Part shown: positions 11,589-25,800 of the stretch, one piece after another
How positions within the stretch are numbered: the first letter of the stretch is position 1
How the letters are laid out: each line of letters begins with the position of its first letter
NCBI RefSeq assembly: GCF_045679555.1
Contig: NC_092115.1
Location: forward strand, 36,092,728-36,156,727
Direction of reading: 5' to 3'
Length of the DNA: 64,000 nucleotides
Source: Salvelinus alpinus
Taxonomy: Eukaryota; Chordata; Actinopteri; Salmoniformes; Salmonidae
Notes under the pieces: model-generated
The model's input: the letters and a program-made list of their open reading frames with translations, nothing else
Told to the model about the DNA's origin: nothing
Database searches by the model: none
Made by a program: the position numbers and the translations under genes

Positions 11589-14500
11589 TCAGAGCGCCGT
11601 CACTCCCAGCATCCCTGCAGACAGCTCCTTCCCCCCCATGAGGTCCTGCAGGGTGGGGGTTATGGGTGTTGCATCTCTTTGCGGGGCCTGCAGGAGATCC
11701 TCCACAACCACGCACCCGGGCTTGGAGCGATGCCGCTTGAACGCCTGCTTCTCTGCCCTGCTCCTGGGCGGGGGCAGGCCGTCACAGAGGCGAGTGCAGG
11801 AGGTGGCGGCAAGGCCGCATAAGGAGGGCTCGTCCGACTGGGAGGAGCTCTCTGAACTGCCCCCGGAAGGGGGGTCCATGAAGGCGTGGTGGCTGAGACG
11901 CCCCATGCGGGGTGTAGGGTCTGTGGTGCCACCAGGGGAGCCGCCGTTACATACGGGTGCTCCGTGAGCAAGCAGAGGAGCGCAGAGTACAGTGCATTTC
12001 AAGGTTTCCACGGTCTTCATCTTACTCCGTTTCTTCTGCAGAGGGAGAAGGGTTGGGGACAGAGGGCGGAAAGATTGAGGAGCGGAAGATTTGACTTGTC
12101 GAGGTTGGTGATGAGAGATCATGTTCATAAGACAGTTATACTCTGAGAGTATGAGAGAGAGACGTTCCTTGAGATAGGGACACTATTCCATCCATACCTT
12201 TTTATTAGCTGGTAGAAAACTCAGTGGTTCAACAGAGCGCGGTGACTCTGGACCTGCGAGCACAAGGAGGAAACCAAGTAAATAACTTTTTGTTTTTTTA
12301 CTGTTGAAACAATATTATCAATCAGCAAAACAAAAACTATCATAAATATAAATGACAAAGATCAAGATCCAAAGTGAAGTTATATTTATATTCATCAGCA
12401 ACAAAGAAATCACAAGGGAGTACACTACACATAACATAGTCATAGGTAAACTTGCCTTCAGTGGTGGGTAACTGGAAGGAGCCCGAGTGCAGGAGAGGAT
12501 ATGACATTCCTCTCTTCAAGCTCATGTCTTCATATTCCCAGAAACGCCTGAGAGGAACAGATGTGTTCGTTCGATTAGGACAAGACTTAAACACAATATC
12601 CGGATGACACAATGTGCGTCTCAACAATATTGTGCAGGCGAGTGTGTGGTGTCCCTTGGATGGGATAACTCCCATTCAAGGGTACCTTTGTAAGGACTTC
12701 ATAACACGTTCGTAAGCAGTACATAAGCACAACCAATGGTGTTCCACCCCTAGTGTAGATACCTCTCTGGGCAGCAGTAGCTATAGCTCTTGGGTATAGG
12801 AGGCTCTGGGTCTGTGGAGGGAGGCTCAATGGCAGACATGCGACTGTGCTGGACACACAGCAGCAACCCCAGGAACAAACACAACACCAGGCACAGCAGG
12901 AGGTAACTCTGCCTTTCAGACACCTACAACATAGGCAGAGCAAAACTAACACACAGTGCAGCCATGTGGTGTGGGTTGGTAAAGACTTATACAAAGAAAG
13001 ATATATACAATTCATTCACTGCTGCATTCCAGGTTTGGGACCAATTCCATGTCAATTCAGGAGGCCAAACTTCCTTGTTCAAAAGCAATGAATAGGACTT
13101 GTTTACTTACCGAATTGACTGACATGAAATTGACCCCAACCCTGCTGCATTCAATAGGCTAGGTAGGTATGCAGTATCTACCTGGCTCTGCAGCTGACTG
13201 ACTCCGACAGACAGGTTGAGAACCAGCTGTGTGATGTCCTCCAGCTGGCCCTGCAACGACTGGATGGACTCCGTCTGTCTCTGGTCCTATAGGGATCCAG
13301 GAAACTAATGAGCTGGCCAATCACAAACACTCCCACAAGCCACATTCCCATACATTGCCAATCACAGCTTGATTTTTGATTGATTAACATCCAACCAGAG
13401 CCTTTCACACGACAGCCTTGACATTCTCATTATTCAAAAGGCCAAAACGGTGCGAGATTCCATCTTAAGATGGGCTACGTAGTATGTAACACTCTACACA
13501 AACACATTGAAGGTGGCCCTCCACTCCCCACCTGCTCCTCTGCTATCCTGGATGTGTTCTGCAGTTTGATGATGGTTTTGTTGAAAGCCCTCTGCATCTC
13601 TTCCATCTGCCTTCGGTACCTTCAATTCAAAGACAAACATCACCATCTAAACCTTCAACGGACTGACTGTGTTCAAATGGAATTGAAAGCACTGGTCATT
13701 TCAACAGCATTTCACTGTTTGACATTGGACATTTTAACGAAGGCTGACTGGATGATGTACAATGCTTACCTCTGACTGAGCTGCTCCAGGTAGCGTCCGC
13801 TCAGCGACATGTTCATCTCCAGGGCCTTGATGCGGTTGTTGAGCCTCATGAACACAGACTCCTTCTGGCTGGTGGAGCCGTGCATCGGGTTCCCGTTCGC
13901 CTGTTCCATGGGTTTGTGGAGCTCTGCGTAGAAGTCTGAGGAGGAAGGAGAGGGGGAGGGTGGGGGAAGCAGCAGCTGCCCGTTGCCATAGGGCGACGAG
14001 GTGAAGAGGATGTCCTCCCCAAGCTCTGCTTCCCCCTTGGTTTCCGTTGCGACAGCCTGGCCACGTGAGGGGGGTTCTGTCATAACCACGACGGGGACAG
14101 AGCGGGACTCCCCAGGAGTAGTGTTGCCACTGCCAGCAGCACTCTCTGGTTCAGCTGTGGGGGCGGGAGGCTGCTGCTGCTCTGTGGGGGTGGAGACAGT
14201 GGGGAGGGGATGGGGATCGGCCACATGTGGGGGGTGGATGACCGGGATGTCTTGTTTGGCAGGCTGGACGTCCAGACAGGGCCTCTCTACAGGGGCTCTC
14301 CAACTCTGCTCTAGTGGGCCACTGGGGCTGGAGGTGGTGACAGTGGGAAAAGGCTGCCTGTTCTCCTCCTGCTGCACCTCCCGGTTCTTCTCTGCCCCAG
14401 TGGCGGGCTGCTTCTGCCCGGGCAGGTCTCTCGAGGAGGCCTGGTGTGGAGGCTCCACGGTAGGGGTGGGCCTAGTGGCAGAGCTGGCGGTGTCGGTGGA

Positions 14501-17500
14501 ACTGGGTCTGGGCAGGGTGGAGGTCTGGCTGGGCTCCAGGTGGGGCAGCTCAGTGCTGGGCTCTCTCTCTCCCACTGCCTCCGTCTCAACCCATGGAAGG
14601 TGTGGTGGGGCTTCAGTGGGACTTGCTCCCCTCTCCCCGAGGGCAGAGCTGGCTTCTCTCTCCTGAGGCTGTTCCCCAAGAGTGTGGGGCTGCTGTGGGG
14701 TCTGAGTGGCCGTGGGGGAGATGGTGAGCTGCTGTGACGGGGTGGTGGTGGTTCCTGGGTCTGGGGGTGCCTCTGGCTCCCTCTCCTGGCTGGTGCAGGT
14801 CCTTTGAACGGAACACTGGTGGAGGAGGTACTCCTGGAAGGAGGCGGAGCAGGAGCAAGAATAGGAGGAAGACAGGCCACAGTAGTCTTGCTGTCGGAGG
14901 CCAGGGCAATGGTGCACCTCTCTGTCCCTCCCTTCCTCTTCCGTCTCCTCCTCTTCCTCCTCCTCCAGCATGGTAACTATGAACTGGACCTCCTCCTCCT
15001 CTATAGGAGTCACAACCGTCTCCTCCCCAGTTAGATTCTCTAGTTTGGGTTCCTCTGTGACAGGGGGTTCTGGAGTAGGGGGCTCTGGTGTGGGATCCTC
15101 TGTGGTAGTGACAGGGTGTTCTGGTACCTCAGACTGTTCCACGCCTACAGTGTCAGGCCTGGAACAGAGAGACGGGGACATGAGCTACTACAGCGGCAAA
15201 ATAACATTATTATGCACATCCAAGCACAGTACATGCTAGGCAGAAACTCGACGGAGTCTTACTAATGATAAAGTTACCTCAAATTTATCCTGGTAAATGT
15301 CATTGCTTCAAAAAAAATAAAAAAAAACGTTTTAAATGACAAGATGTGTGAGATCATTGTAAATGTAGATAAAGTAAAAGACTAGGCTAAGAAGTGAATG
15401 GTTGGCTGGTACTTACACAGGGCTGACGGTGGAGGTGGTGTCGGGGTCAGATGATTTACTGGCAGTCATGTTCACTGCCTGGCCTGAGAAGTTCCCTTCC
15501 CCTGGTCCTCCTCCCAGCACGTTGACTTTAATGTTGTTCACCATGTTCAGAATGACATCTGGAACAACAGGGCAGCCCGTTAGTGAATACTTATCCCAGT
15601 CACTGAATCCATCTCCACATTGGCTTCGCAAAAGGATAGCGACTCAAGTATGACACAGCACATTCTTTCAATATTGATATGCAGTTTGATACCATATTTG
15701 TGTGACTGGTGTAACAGAATATTTAGCTGGCTGTACGTGTTGGTAACTCACCCTTGGCTGATCCTATGAGGTCATTTGACGCCTCGTCCTCTACAGGAAC
15801 ATATCCAGGATAATCTGAGGGTCACACAGCAGAGCGATAACACTACACTTACCAACATCAGTCACCCAAACAGTTCAAAGGTGAGAGGTAACATGTACAT
15901 ATAAAACCTGCAGTAGAGTAGCTTCAGGACTTCAGACGTAAACATTATATTACATCAGGTCTCCTCATGAAAGTGAAAATGTTGTTGTGTACATGTAACA
16001 ACATATAAAATGACCATTGGTCAATGTGTCATATCTTATACAGCATTCACTGTCCTGGTGATTGTGATTTGACAGGTATTCAAGGTACTGTAGAAGAGGC
16101 TCTCCTCTCACCGAGGTGGTCATCCTGGTCGCCATCCTGGTCTTCCGGTCTGTCCAGGGGGTCAGCGATCTCCTCGTACTCCTCCACCATACTCGTTCCA
16201 AACACCCTTTAACAGAGCGGAGAGAAACCGCTCTAAGCCATCTCACATAGTTGTGTTTTTGAATGAGATTGAGGATTGCCAAAGAATGGCCTACATTGAC
16301 TGGTGGCCATATTGGTGAAGAGCTGTTATACCTTCTAGGAGCCACTAGAGGGAAGACAAAGATACGCCAGTAGCCCAGTAATAACACACCAAGTAGGTCG
16401 AATAATAGTTAAGGTTATTATAAGAATCCTAAAGGAAAAGGTTTCAACTAGGATATCTACTATCCAACTGGGACTTGAAAATACTACAAATCCCACAGTA
16501 GTTACTATGACTGTGATATGTGGTTGTCTCACCTAGCTACTTTAAGATGAATGCACTAACTGTAAGTCGTTCTGAATAAAATGTAGTCATTATCAAGGCT
16601 GTATGCGTGGTTGAGTCTTTGGTCCCTTACAATAATGACCCCCTATGGTCCCTAGTGATTGGTTTTGGTACGTTATTTTCCAGTTTCCTTAAAAAAAAAG
16701 AAGATATAAACTGACTAACAGAAATGGAATAATGTGTCCCTGAACAAAGGGGGGGGTCAAAATAAAAACTAACAGTCAGTATCTGGTGTGGCCACCAGCT
16801 GCATTAAGTACTGCAGTGCATCTCCTCATGGACTGGATCAGATTTGCCAGTTCTTGCTGTGAGATGTTACCCCACTCTTCCACCAAGGCGCTTCCACCAA
16901 TTAATGAACATACACCTGTGGAACGGTCGTTAAGACACTAACAGCTTACAGACGGTAGGCAATTAAGGTCACAGTTATGAAAACTTAGAACACTAAAGAG
17001 GCTTTTCTCCTGACTCTGAAAAACACCAAAAGAAAGTTTCCCAGGGTCCCTGCTCATCTGCGTGAACGTGCATTAGGCATGCTGCAAGGAGTCATGAGGA
17101 CTGCAGATGTGGCCAGGGCAATAAATTGCAATGTCCGTACTGTGAGACGCCTAAGACAGCGCTACAGGGAGACAGGACGGGCAGCTGATTGTCCTCACAG
17201 TGGTAGACCTTGTGTAACAAGCTACCTTGCTACCTTGTGTAGCAAGTTCCCCGGACATTTCTGGGGAGAATGGCCCTAGCCCTCACCCTCCGATCCAACA
17301 GGTCCCAGACGTGCTCAATGGGATTGAGATCCAGGCTCTTCGCTGGCCTTGGCAGAACACTGACATTCCTGTCTTCCAGGAAATCACTCACAGAATGAGC
17401 AGTATGGCTGGTGGCATTGTCATGCTGGAGGGTCATGTCCACCTCCAAATCGATCCCGCACCAGAGTACAGGCCTCGGTGTAACGTTCATTCCTTCGACG

Positions 17501-19834
17501 ATAAACGCGAATCCGACCATCACCCCTGGTGACTCGTCAGTGAAGAGCATTTTTTGCCAGTCCTGTCTGGTCCAGCGACGGTGGGTTTGTGCCCATAGGC
17601 AATGTTGGCAACGTTGAGGACCTGCCTTACAACAGGCCTACAAGCCCTCAGTCCAGCATATTGTGGACAGTCTGAGCACTGATGGAGGGATTGTGCGTTC
17701 CTGGTGTAACTCGGGCAGTTGTTGTTGCCATCCTGTACCTGTCCCGAAGGTGTGATGTTCGGATGTACCGATCCTATGCAGGTATTGTTGACTAGCAGTC
17801 CCAGATGCAACAGTCCCCTCGGCTCAGCCTTACCAACTGGTTTAGGAGGGGCGACTAGGGACACATTTTTACCACTCCTACTCTATTACATAACCCCCCC
17901 ACACACACTATCTTCAGTTTGCTGGTAATCCATTGGCAAACATTACTGTACAATACCTGTGGATTCGGTAAATTTATGCTTTTTACAGCTCGCTATATGT
18001 TTTCTTTATATTATCTGCAATTTTCCCAATTACCTTCTAAAATGTTCCATTAATTCAGTGTTTTTCTATTCATTGCCTACCTTACGAGACTGAGAGGGCA
18101 GAAGTGTTCAGATCCATGGTGAGAGACCAGCTCCACCTGCGATGAAACACAGACATCATTTATATCCAGGAAACAGGCATCAGCGCATGGTGGGATTTGG
18201 CCGGTTGCCAAATTCTCATTGAAATCGTGGGACAAATAGAAATCGTGGGACAAATAGAAGTACGTTGTTAACGTTGATGCTTTTCTGGGTGACCAGCGAC
18301 AAGCTAGCACACTTTGAAGCTGTGATCAAGCATCCTTGCCCTAAAGAATGGGTTTCTCTACAGTAAAAATGATATGGAATTCTCATGAGTGACATGACTA
18401 GATGAATGATAATAATTACAAATATATTTTGATTGGCTTGGTCCAGATTGTATAGATTCTGTGCTACCTGGCCTGCAGTAAGCTAGGGCTGATCAGTTAG
18501 CAAGCATCTCCTACTGTTAGCATTGTGACTAAACACCAAAGCCCTTCCATTCCCTCCACTCCTATCTACATGCTCCTCCACAGACCGACCACCTCTAAGA
18601 GAGAAATGGGCTAACCTTTATGTACTTGGTGAACATCTGAAGCAGGAGAAACAAGAGAAGAGAAACAAATAATTACAAGAAGAAACATGCACACATGCAT
18701 TTAAAACAGGACCGAGTGTATGAACGCTGGTTCCTGCTCTAGTCCTGAGACTGTGAGATAATGTAAGATAATGTCTAGATGCTTTTTATAGTGGAGATCA
18801 AGTTTATAAATTGCCTGGCTGGGCCGATGAGACAGTGGATTGCGCAGTCAGATGGAACAGATTAAGAAGGCATTTTAACGTCATAGATTTGGCCGGTGGT
18901 AACTTGTGGAATAGACACCGGCTGGAAAGCCGCTGTATAATTGTAAACTATTACTCTAGAATGAAAGGACCAGCATACATACACAGGCCTGCAGGATTTG
19001 AGTAAAGTGGGGGATACTCTAGTATTGATTATCTTTTCTTTTAATTTAAATAAGAAGTCCCATTCAGAGTACCTCTTTCCCCACCAAAAACCTGAAAGAG
19101 TAGAGTGGGAGTAGAGAAGGAACAGGAGGACGCCATACACACCTTGACATATTTGGTATACAGATGCTCATCCAGAGGGAAACTCTGAACAGTGCGCTCG
19201 TCCCGAGCATGAAAAGTTCCCCGCTTCACCCACTTGTTGGTTGGGTACCTGACGGAGCATCATCCAACATCATTCAACCTACTGATCTATCCTTAGTGCA
19301 GTAGTAGTGACTGTTTCTGTTTGTAGCATTTAGGATGTTCAGTATCAAAATGACAGATTAAAAGATATCAAAACGAGACATTCCTATTGGGGTCGTGTTC
19401 ATTAGGCACCAAAAATAAGAAAACTGACAAATACAGGGAGAATATCTGATAATAAAAAAAAAACAGCACTCATTTTCGTTTCTAAACGGTTTAAAATGTA
19501 ATTGTTTTGTTGTTGAAACGGAGGAGAGGAGCCTCCGGTAGCGTGGTAAAAAAAATGGAGGAACATATTCTGCTGTTCTATCGCTTGTGCAATGATGTCC
19601 GAGGGGGGGGAAGTGTTGGTTATATAGCAGTAACTTCTTTGTTGTTGTAATATCCCAAACGGACGTGGCAGTTTCACCAATTTAAGGACACCAGCTTTAA
19701 TGAACATGATGCAGGTCAAACCTGTCACTGATGGAGACCAGGAAGTCTTTGGGTGTGGAAGAGAAGAGCTCAAAGTTAGCGATGTCCAACTGCTTCACCT
19801 GGATGGGATCACACAGCTCGATGATGAACCTGAA

Positions 19835-19865
<31 letters not shown>

Positions 19866-22800
19866 AAAAGAAAGAAAGAAAGAAGAAAAAAAAAAGAGAG
19901 AAAAGATGAAAAAAAGAGAGAGAGAAAGAATGAGAGAACGAAAAGAGAGAAATAAAGAGAGAGAGAGGATGTTGAGGGATGAGGATACAGTAGGTGGTGA
20001 GTGGAGTAGTGGATGTTGTTCTACCTGTGGTTATACAGGGAAAAAGCAACAGGGAGGTTTTACAGGAAGTATAAGGATAAGGACAGAAAACATTTTTGAG
20101 AGACAGAAACACATGAACTCTTAAGAGCAGCAACACACAGGGATCTAGACACTCACCAGATCTTGTTGCTGCAGGGATTTAACATGTAATGATCCATGCT
20201 CTCCATTAATATGGCTGAAGTGCTCTGAGAAACAAAGATCCTTCCATCAAAATCTGCAAAGCTAGACATAAAAATCTATATATTAGATAGGTTTGGAGGG
20301 TGACAGTTTGAAATAGATACCTTAGCCTCTGGGTTAGAACCCAGGATCTTTGCCCCACACTCCACCGATGCATAGTTGTTGAAGTTCTTCTGCACCTTCT
20401 TTACAGCGTGGGAGCCGCCGTTGGTGGAGGTATGAGTGGCCTGAGCTATGAAGAGAGATAGACTTTTAAATCAAAACCAGTAATTGATTTGAGTGACTGA
20501 GACGGGCCAGGAACACCATCTATCTTACTCTTCTCTGTCTCCACCTCCATCATTTTCTTCTTCCACTCGTCAAAGGTGGGGTTGTCCTCCGGATCCTTGG
20601 TTGCCACGCTGGGATCTGTCTCTGTGGCGATGTGTGAGATCAAACCCTAAGAATAGCAGTCAACAGACAAGCATCAGACCTGGGTCAAATACATACTGTC
20701 TGTGTGTCAAATACTTTAATTTGAGTTCGGGATGATTCAACTCGGAGGTTGTTACTTTTGGAACTATCAGCATCAGAAAACGTTATTGCCGTGCAACAAA
20801 ATGTTGGTGTTTCTCTACCGGTTCTTTGAGCATGTGGGAGGCGTTGGCCACCTGAGCCAGCCCCACTGAGGCCTGACCTGCCTGGGCCGGAGGGGGGTCT
20901 ATGTCAGTTTTGGTGCCCTTTCCCAGGGCATTGGATGTGTTCTCCAGGACAACAGGAAGACTACAAAGGGGGACAATAGAAAGAGAGCCTACATTCAAAA
21001 AATGAGTTCGAACCTGAGCACCACTTAACCTGCTGATTTAAGCCTAGCCATTAGCTCTCTGGGTTCAGTCCTCTAGTAAGGCTACTAACCACAGGAGCAC
21101 CTCCGTTACACTGACCTGGTGAGGGTGCCGTCAAAGGGGTTGGTTTCTCCAGCTTCACAGTCGGCTATGGCCAGATCAGCATCACTGGATTCTGACAAAG
21201 GGACATCAGACACAATTTCCTCTGGTACACTAGAGGATGAGCTAGGGGTGCTGGAGGGGTCTTCGGGGATGGGGTTGAGGTTGAGGTTGAGGGCAGGGGC
21301 AGATGGTGGAGGGGAGAGGTCAGAGGCGGGGGTTGGATTCTGCTCTTGGGTGACAACGGCCTCTGGAGGTGGCTGCTCAGCCTCTGGCCAGACCTCTGGC
21401 CGTGCTGCCTCTTGCTCCTTCTCTGCTACAGAATCCTCCAGGTCCAACGTCTGGGAAACATCATCACGGCACTAAAACACCGAACTTAGTATTGATGGCC
21501 CACGACAACCACCCACCAGCCTGAGCCATACGTGCTGTATAACCTTTAACGCTAAAAAGATTTCAGGAACAATCAAAATGTCTGATCAATAGGTCACTAA
21601 AGAGAGAGAGAGAGACGTCTGCTTCACATCTAGTAAGCAAGCCAGGGTGGAGTAGTTTTTCAGGCCTAGTCGTTAGGATTCATCATTGCAGTACCGTGTG
21701 GAGCAGTAGGTTGTAACAGCTAAATGGGGGATCTAAATAAACCAAACGAATACCTTGACATGCTCCTTGTCCTCCACCTCTGTGCCTGGAGTCTCCGCCT
21801 CCTCCCCTGCTAGGCCCTGCTGCTGTGTCTCCACCTCCTCTCCCTCTGGCAGCACATCCTCTTCAGATAGGTACTGGGCATACTGGGACCCCCAGCCCTC
21901 CTCTACCTGAACAACACCCTAACAGACGGGACAGGAAGGAAACTTTCGTTGCTGTTTGATCCAACATTAAAAGAAACGTGTGTCAACAGAAAAGTTGCTT
22001 ATATTAGTTATGTAGAAAGAAAATTAAAACATCTTATGGTCCAACAGGTGGTGCAGGTTATGTACCCTGTGATGGGACTTGTCGCCTGGGTCTTCCTCTC
22101 CACTGCTGTCCTGAGCAGCTGCAGGCATGCTCTGAGCCTCTGGGGGATGCTCTGCGCAGCCAACATATTTAGTTGGGTGCCTGGGGAAAACACAGGAGAA
22201 GACATCAGTGTTATTGTTTTGGGCAAGGGGAGTAGAGTTAGGAGAGACGAGAGTAATGGGAAAAGTGGAATTGGAATTTCAGCTTACTTCCCGAATCGAC
22301 TTCATTTAGATTAAATTGACCCCCGAATCCTGTTAAGATGTGGCAATATCCTGTAACCTAGCGTCACTATGTTTACTATACCAACAAGGACAAGCCGTAA
22401 TCAGAAGGAAAACAACTTGATTTCAAAGAATCCATGAATGAGTCATGAGCAATCAGAGGGGGCTGCTTCCCAGCAGTCAGAGCTGAGAGAGGTGATATGG
22501 GAACGACCAGGTGGCTGACACTACGAGAGAGACACATTTGATCTTATCACTGTGGGGGGCTGGCCAGGCTGGAGGTCAAAGTCAAAACCTAAAGCCATGT
22601 GGCTGCACAGAGAAAATGAAAACTGCATGCCGTCTGTTGACAGTCTGACGGTGTGACAGGGAAATGGACAAGTCAATGTCACAGCTGTCCTGTTCATCCT
22701 GGCATGGGACAACAGAGATCTGCGGTCAGTCATAACAAGGCTTTAAATAGTTCCACTAACAACAATGTCTAATTCCTACTAGGGACAAAGGTCCTTGTCT

Positions 22801-25800
22801 TGAGCTCCAGTGTCAAAATACTTCAACACAAACTTGGCCTTGTCAACAGCAAGTCTATTGTCTAGTAGTGAGGTTTATAGGGTAAGTTATCTACTCTGCT
22901 TGGCCACTGGAGTCTGGTAAGACACAAATACTGTAAGCTGTACAGTGTTTGTTTACCTTTTAATTCATAGCCAACAGTCTTAATGTCACCCCTGAGAAGC
23001 CATGCTGATTTTAAGGCACTAGACAATGAATAAGTATCAGAGTGTGTGGCCATTTTAACAACAGAATGAATTGTGGAAGGACATGTACTCCCGAGCATCT
23101 GCTGACCAACTGGCAAGTGTCTTCACTGACATTTTCAACCTGTCCCTGGCCGAGTCTGTAATACCAACATGTTTCATGCAGACCACCATAGTCTCTGTGT
23201 CCAAGAACACTAAGGTAACCTGCCTAAATGACTACCGACCCATAGGACTCACGTCTGTAGCCATGAAGTGCTTTGAAAAGCTGGTCATGGCTAACATCAA
23301 CACCATCATCCTAGAAACCCTAGACGCACTCCAATTTGCATACCACCCCAACAGATCCACAGATGATGCAATCTCTATTGCACTCCACACTGCCCTTTCC
23401 CATCTGGACAAAAGGAACACCTACGTGAGAATGCTGTTCATTGACTACAACTCAGCGTACAACACCATAATGCCCTCAAAGCTCATCAATAAGCTACGCT
23501 GGGAATAAACACCTCCCTCTGCAACTGGATCCTAGACTTACTGATGGGCCGCCCCCAGGTGGTAAGGGTAGGTAACAACACATCCGCCACGCTAATCCTG
23601 AACACAGGGGCCCCTAAGGGGTGCATGCTTTGTCCTCTCCTGTACTCCCTGTTCACCCATGACCGCATTGCCAAGCACGACTCCAACACCATCATTAAGT
23701 TTGCCGACCACACAACGGTGGTAGGCCTGATCACCGACAAAGATGAGACAGCCTATAAGGAGATCAGAGACCTGGCAGTGTGGTGCCATGACAATAACCT
23801 CTTCCTCAACGTGATCAAGATAGAGGATATGATCGTGGACTACAGGAGAAAGAGGGCCGAGCATGCCCCCATTCTCATCGATGGAGCTGTAGTGGAGCAG
23901 GTTGAGAGCTTCAAGTTCCTTGGTGTCCACATCACCAACAAACTATCATGGTCCAAACACACCAAGACAGTCGTGAAGAGGGCACGACAAAGCCTATTCC
24001 CCCTCAGGAGACTGAAAAGATTTGGCATGGGTCCTCAGATCCTTAAAAAGTTATACAGCTGCACCATCGAGAGCATCCTGACTGGCTGAGTCACCGCCTG
24101 GTATGGCAACTGCTCGGACTGCGACCGCAAGGCGCTACAGAAGGCTACAGAACCCCCCCCCCACCACACACTTTTTTCTACGCTGCTGCTACTCGCTGTT
24201 TATTATCTATGCATAGTCACTTTACCACTACCTACATGTACATATTACCTCAATTACCTCGACTAACCTGTTCCCCCACACATTGACTCGGTTCCGGCAC
24301 CCCCAGTATATAGCCTTGTTATTGTTATTTTGTTGCTCTTTTATAAAAAAAAATGTACATTCATTTATTTAGTAAATATTGTATTATCTTAAACTGCATT
24401 GTTGGTTAAGGGCTTGTAAGTAAGCATTTCACGGTAAGGTTTACACCTGTTGTATTCGGCGCATGTGACAAATAGATTTTGATTTAGGCAGTAGAAAGAA
24501 ACTAGACAGTAAAGCAAAAGTAGGCCTACTTGCCAAATATAGTAAAATGTCATCAAAACCATTAGCCAAGACTACATCCCTACACGTCTGAGGAATTTCA
24601 ATGATGAGTCAAGTTCAAATAAGCTAAACTATTATCTGTCACATCACCTATGCTTCACGGAGTCGTGTCTGAACGAGGACATGGTTAATATAAATCTAGC
24701 TGGTTTTTCTATGCATCCGCATGACAGAACAACAGTGTCTTGACAACTCAAGGGCGGGGGTGTGTCTCTCTTTGTTAACAACAGATCGTAGGCGATCCCT
24801 AATATTAAGGAAGTCTCGAGGTTCTGCTCGCCAGATTGAGAATAGCTCATGATAAGCTGTAGACCATACTACACTGAACAAAAATATAAACGCAACACGT
24901 AAAGTGTTGGTCCCATATTTCATGAGCTGAAATAGAAGATCCTAGAAATTTTCCATACGCATAAAAAGCTTATTTCTCTCAAATGCTGTGTACAAATTTG
25001 TTTACAGTCCTGGTAGTGAGCATTTCTCCTTTGCCAAGATATGCCTCAGCTGTCAGGTGGATGGATTATCAAGAAGTTGATTAAATAAACGGCATGATCA
25101 TTACACAGGTGCACCTTGTGCTGGGGGACAATAAAATACCACTCTAAAATGTGCAGTTTTGTCACACAACACAATGCCACAGATGTCTCAAGTTGAGGGA
25201 GTGTGCAATTGGCATGCTGACTGCAGGAATATCAACCAGAGCTGTTGCCAGATATTTGAATGTTAATTTCTCTACCATAAGCCGCCAACATCGTTTTAGA
25301 GAGTTTGGCAGTACGTCCAACCGGCCTCACAACCGCAGACCACGTGTAACCATGCCAGCATAGGACCTCCACATCTGGCTTTTTCACCTGCTGCATCGTC
25401 TGAGCCCAGCCACCCCGGACAGCTGATTAAAACTGTGGGCTTGCACAACCAAATCATTTTGGCACAAACTGTCAGAAACCGTCTCTGGGAAGCTCATCTG
25501 CGTGCTCGTCGTCCTCACCAAGGTCTTGACCTGACTGCAGTTCGGCGTCGTAACAGACTTCAGTGGGCAAATGCTCAACTTCGATGGCCTCTTGCACGCT
25601 GGAGAAGTGTGCTCTTCACAGATGAATCCTGGTTTCAACTGTACCGGTGGTAACTTGAATGCACAGAGATACTGTGACGAGATCCTGTCGGGCCATTCAT
25701 TCGCCGCCAACACCTCACGTTTCAGCATGATAATGCACAGCCCCATGTCGCAAGGATCTGTACACAATTCCTGGAAGATGAAAATGTTGCAGTTCTTCCA

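Noticed and set aside
14001..14737. Plus-strand open frames of up to 221 codons
   Set aside because: They are antisense shadows of the large GC-rich suco exon, whose minus-strand frame has clear homology and splice sites.
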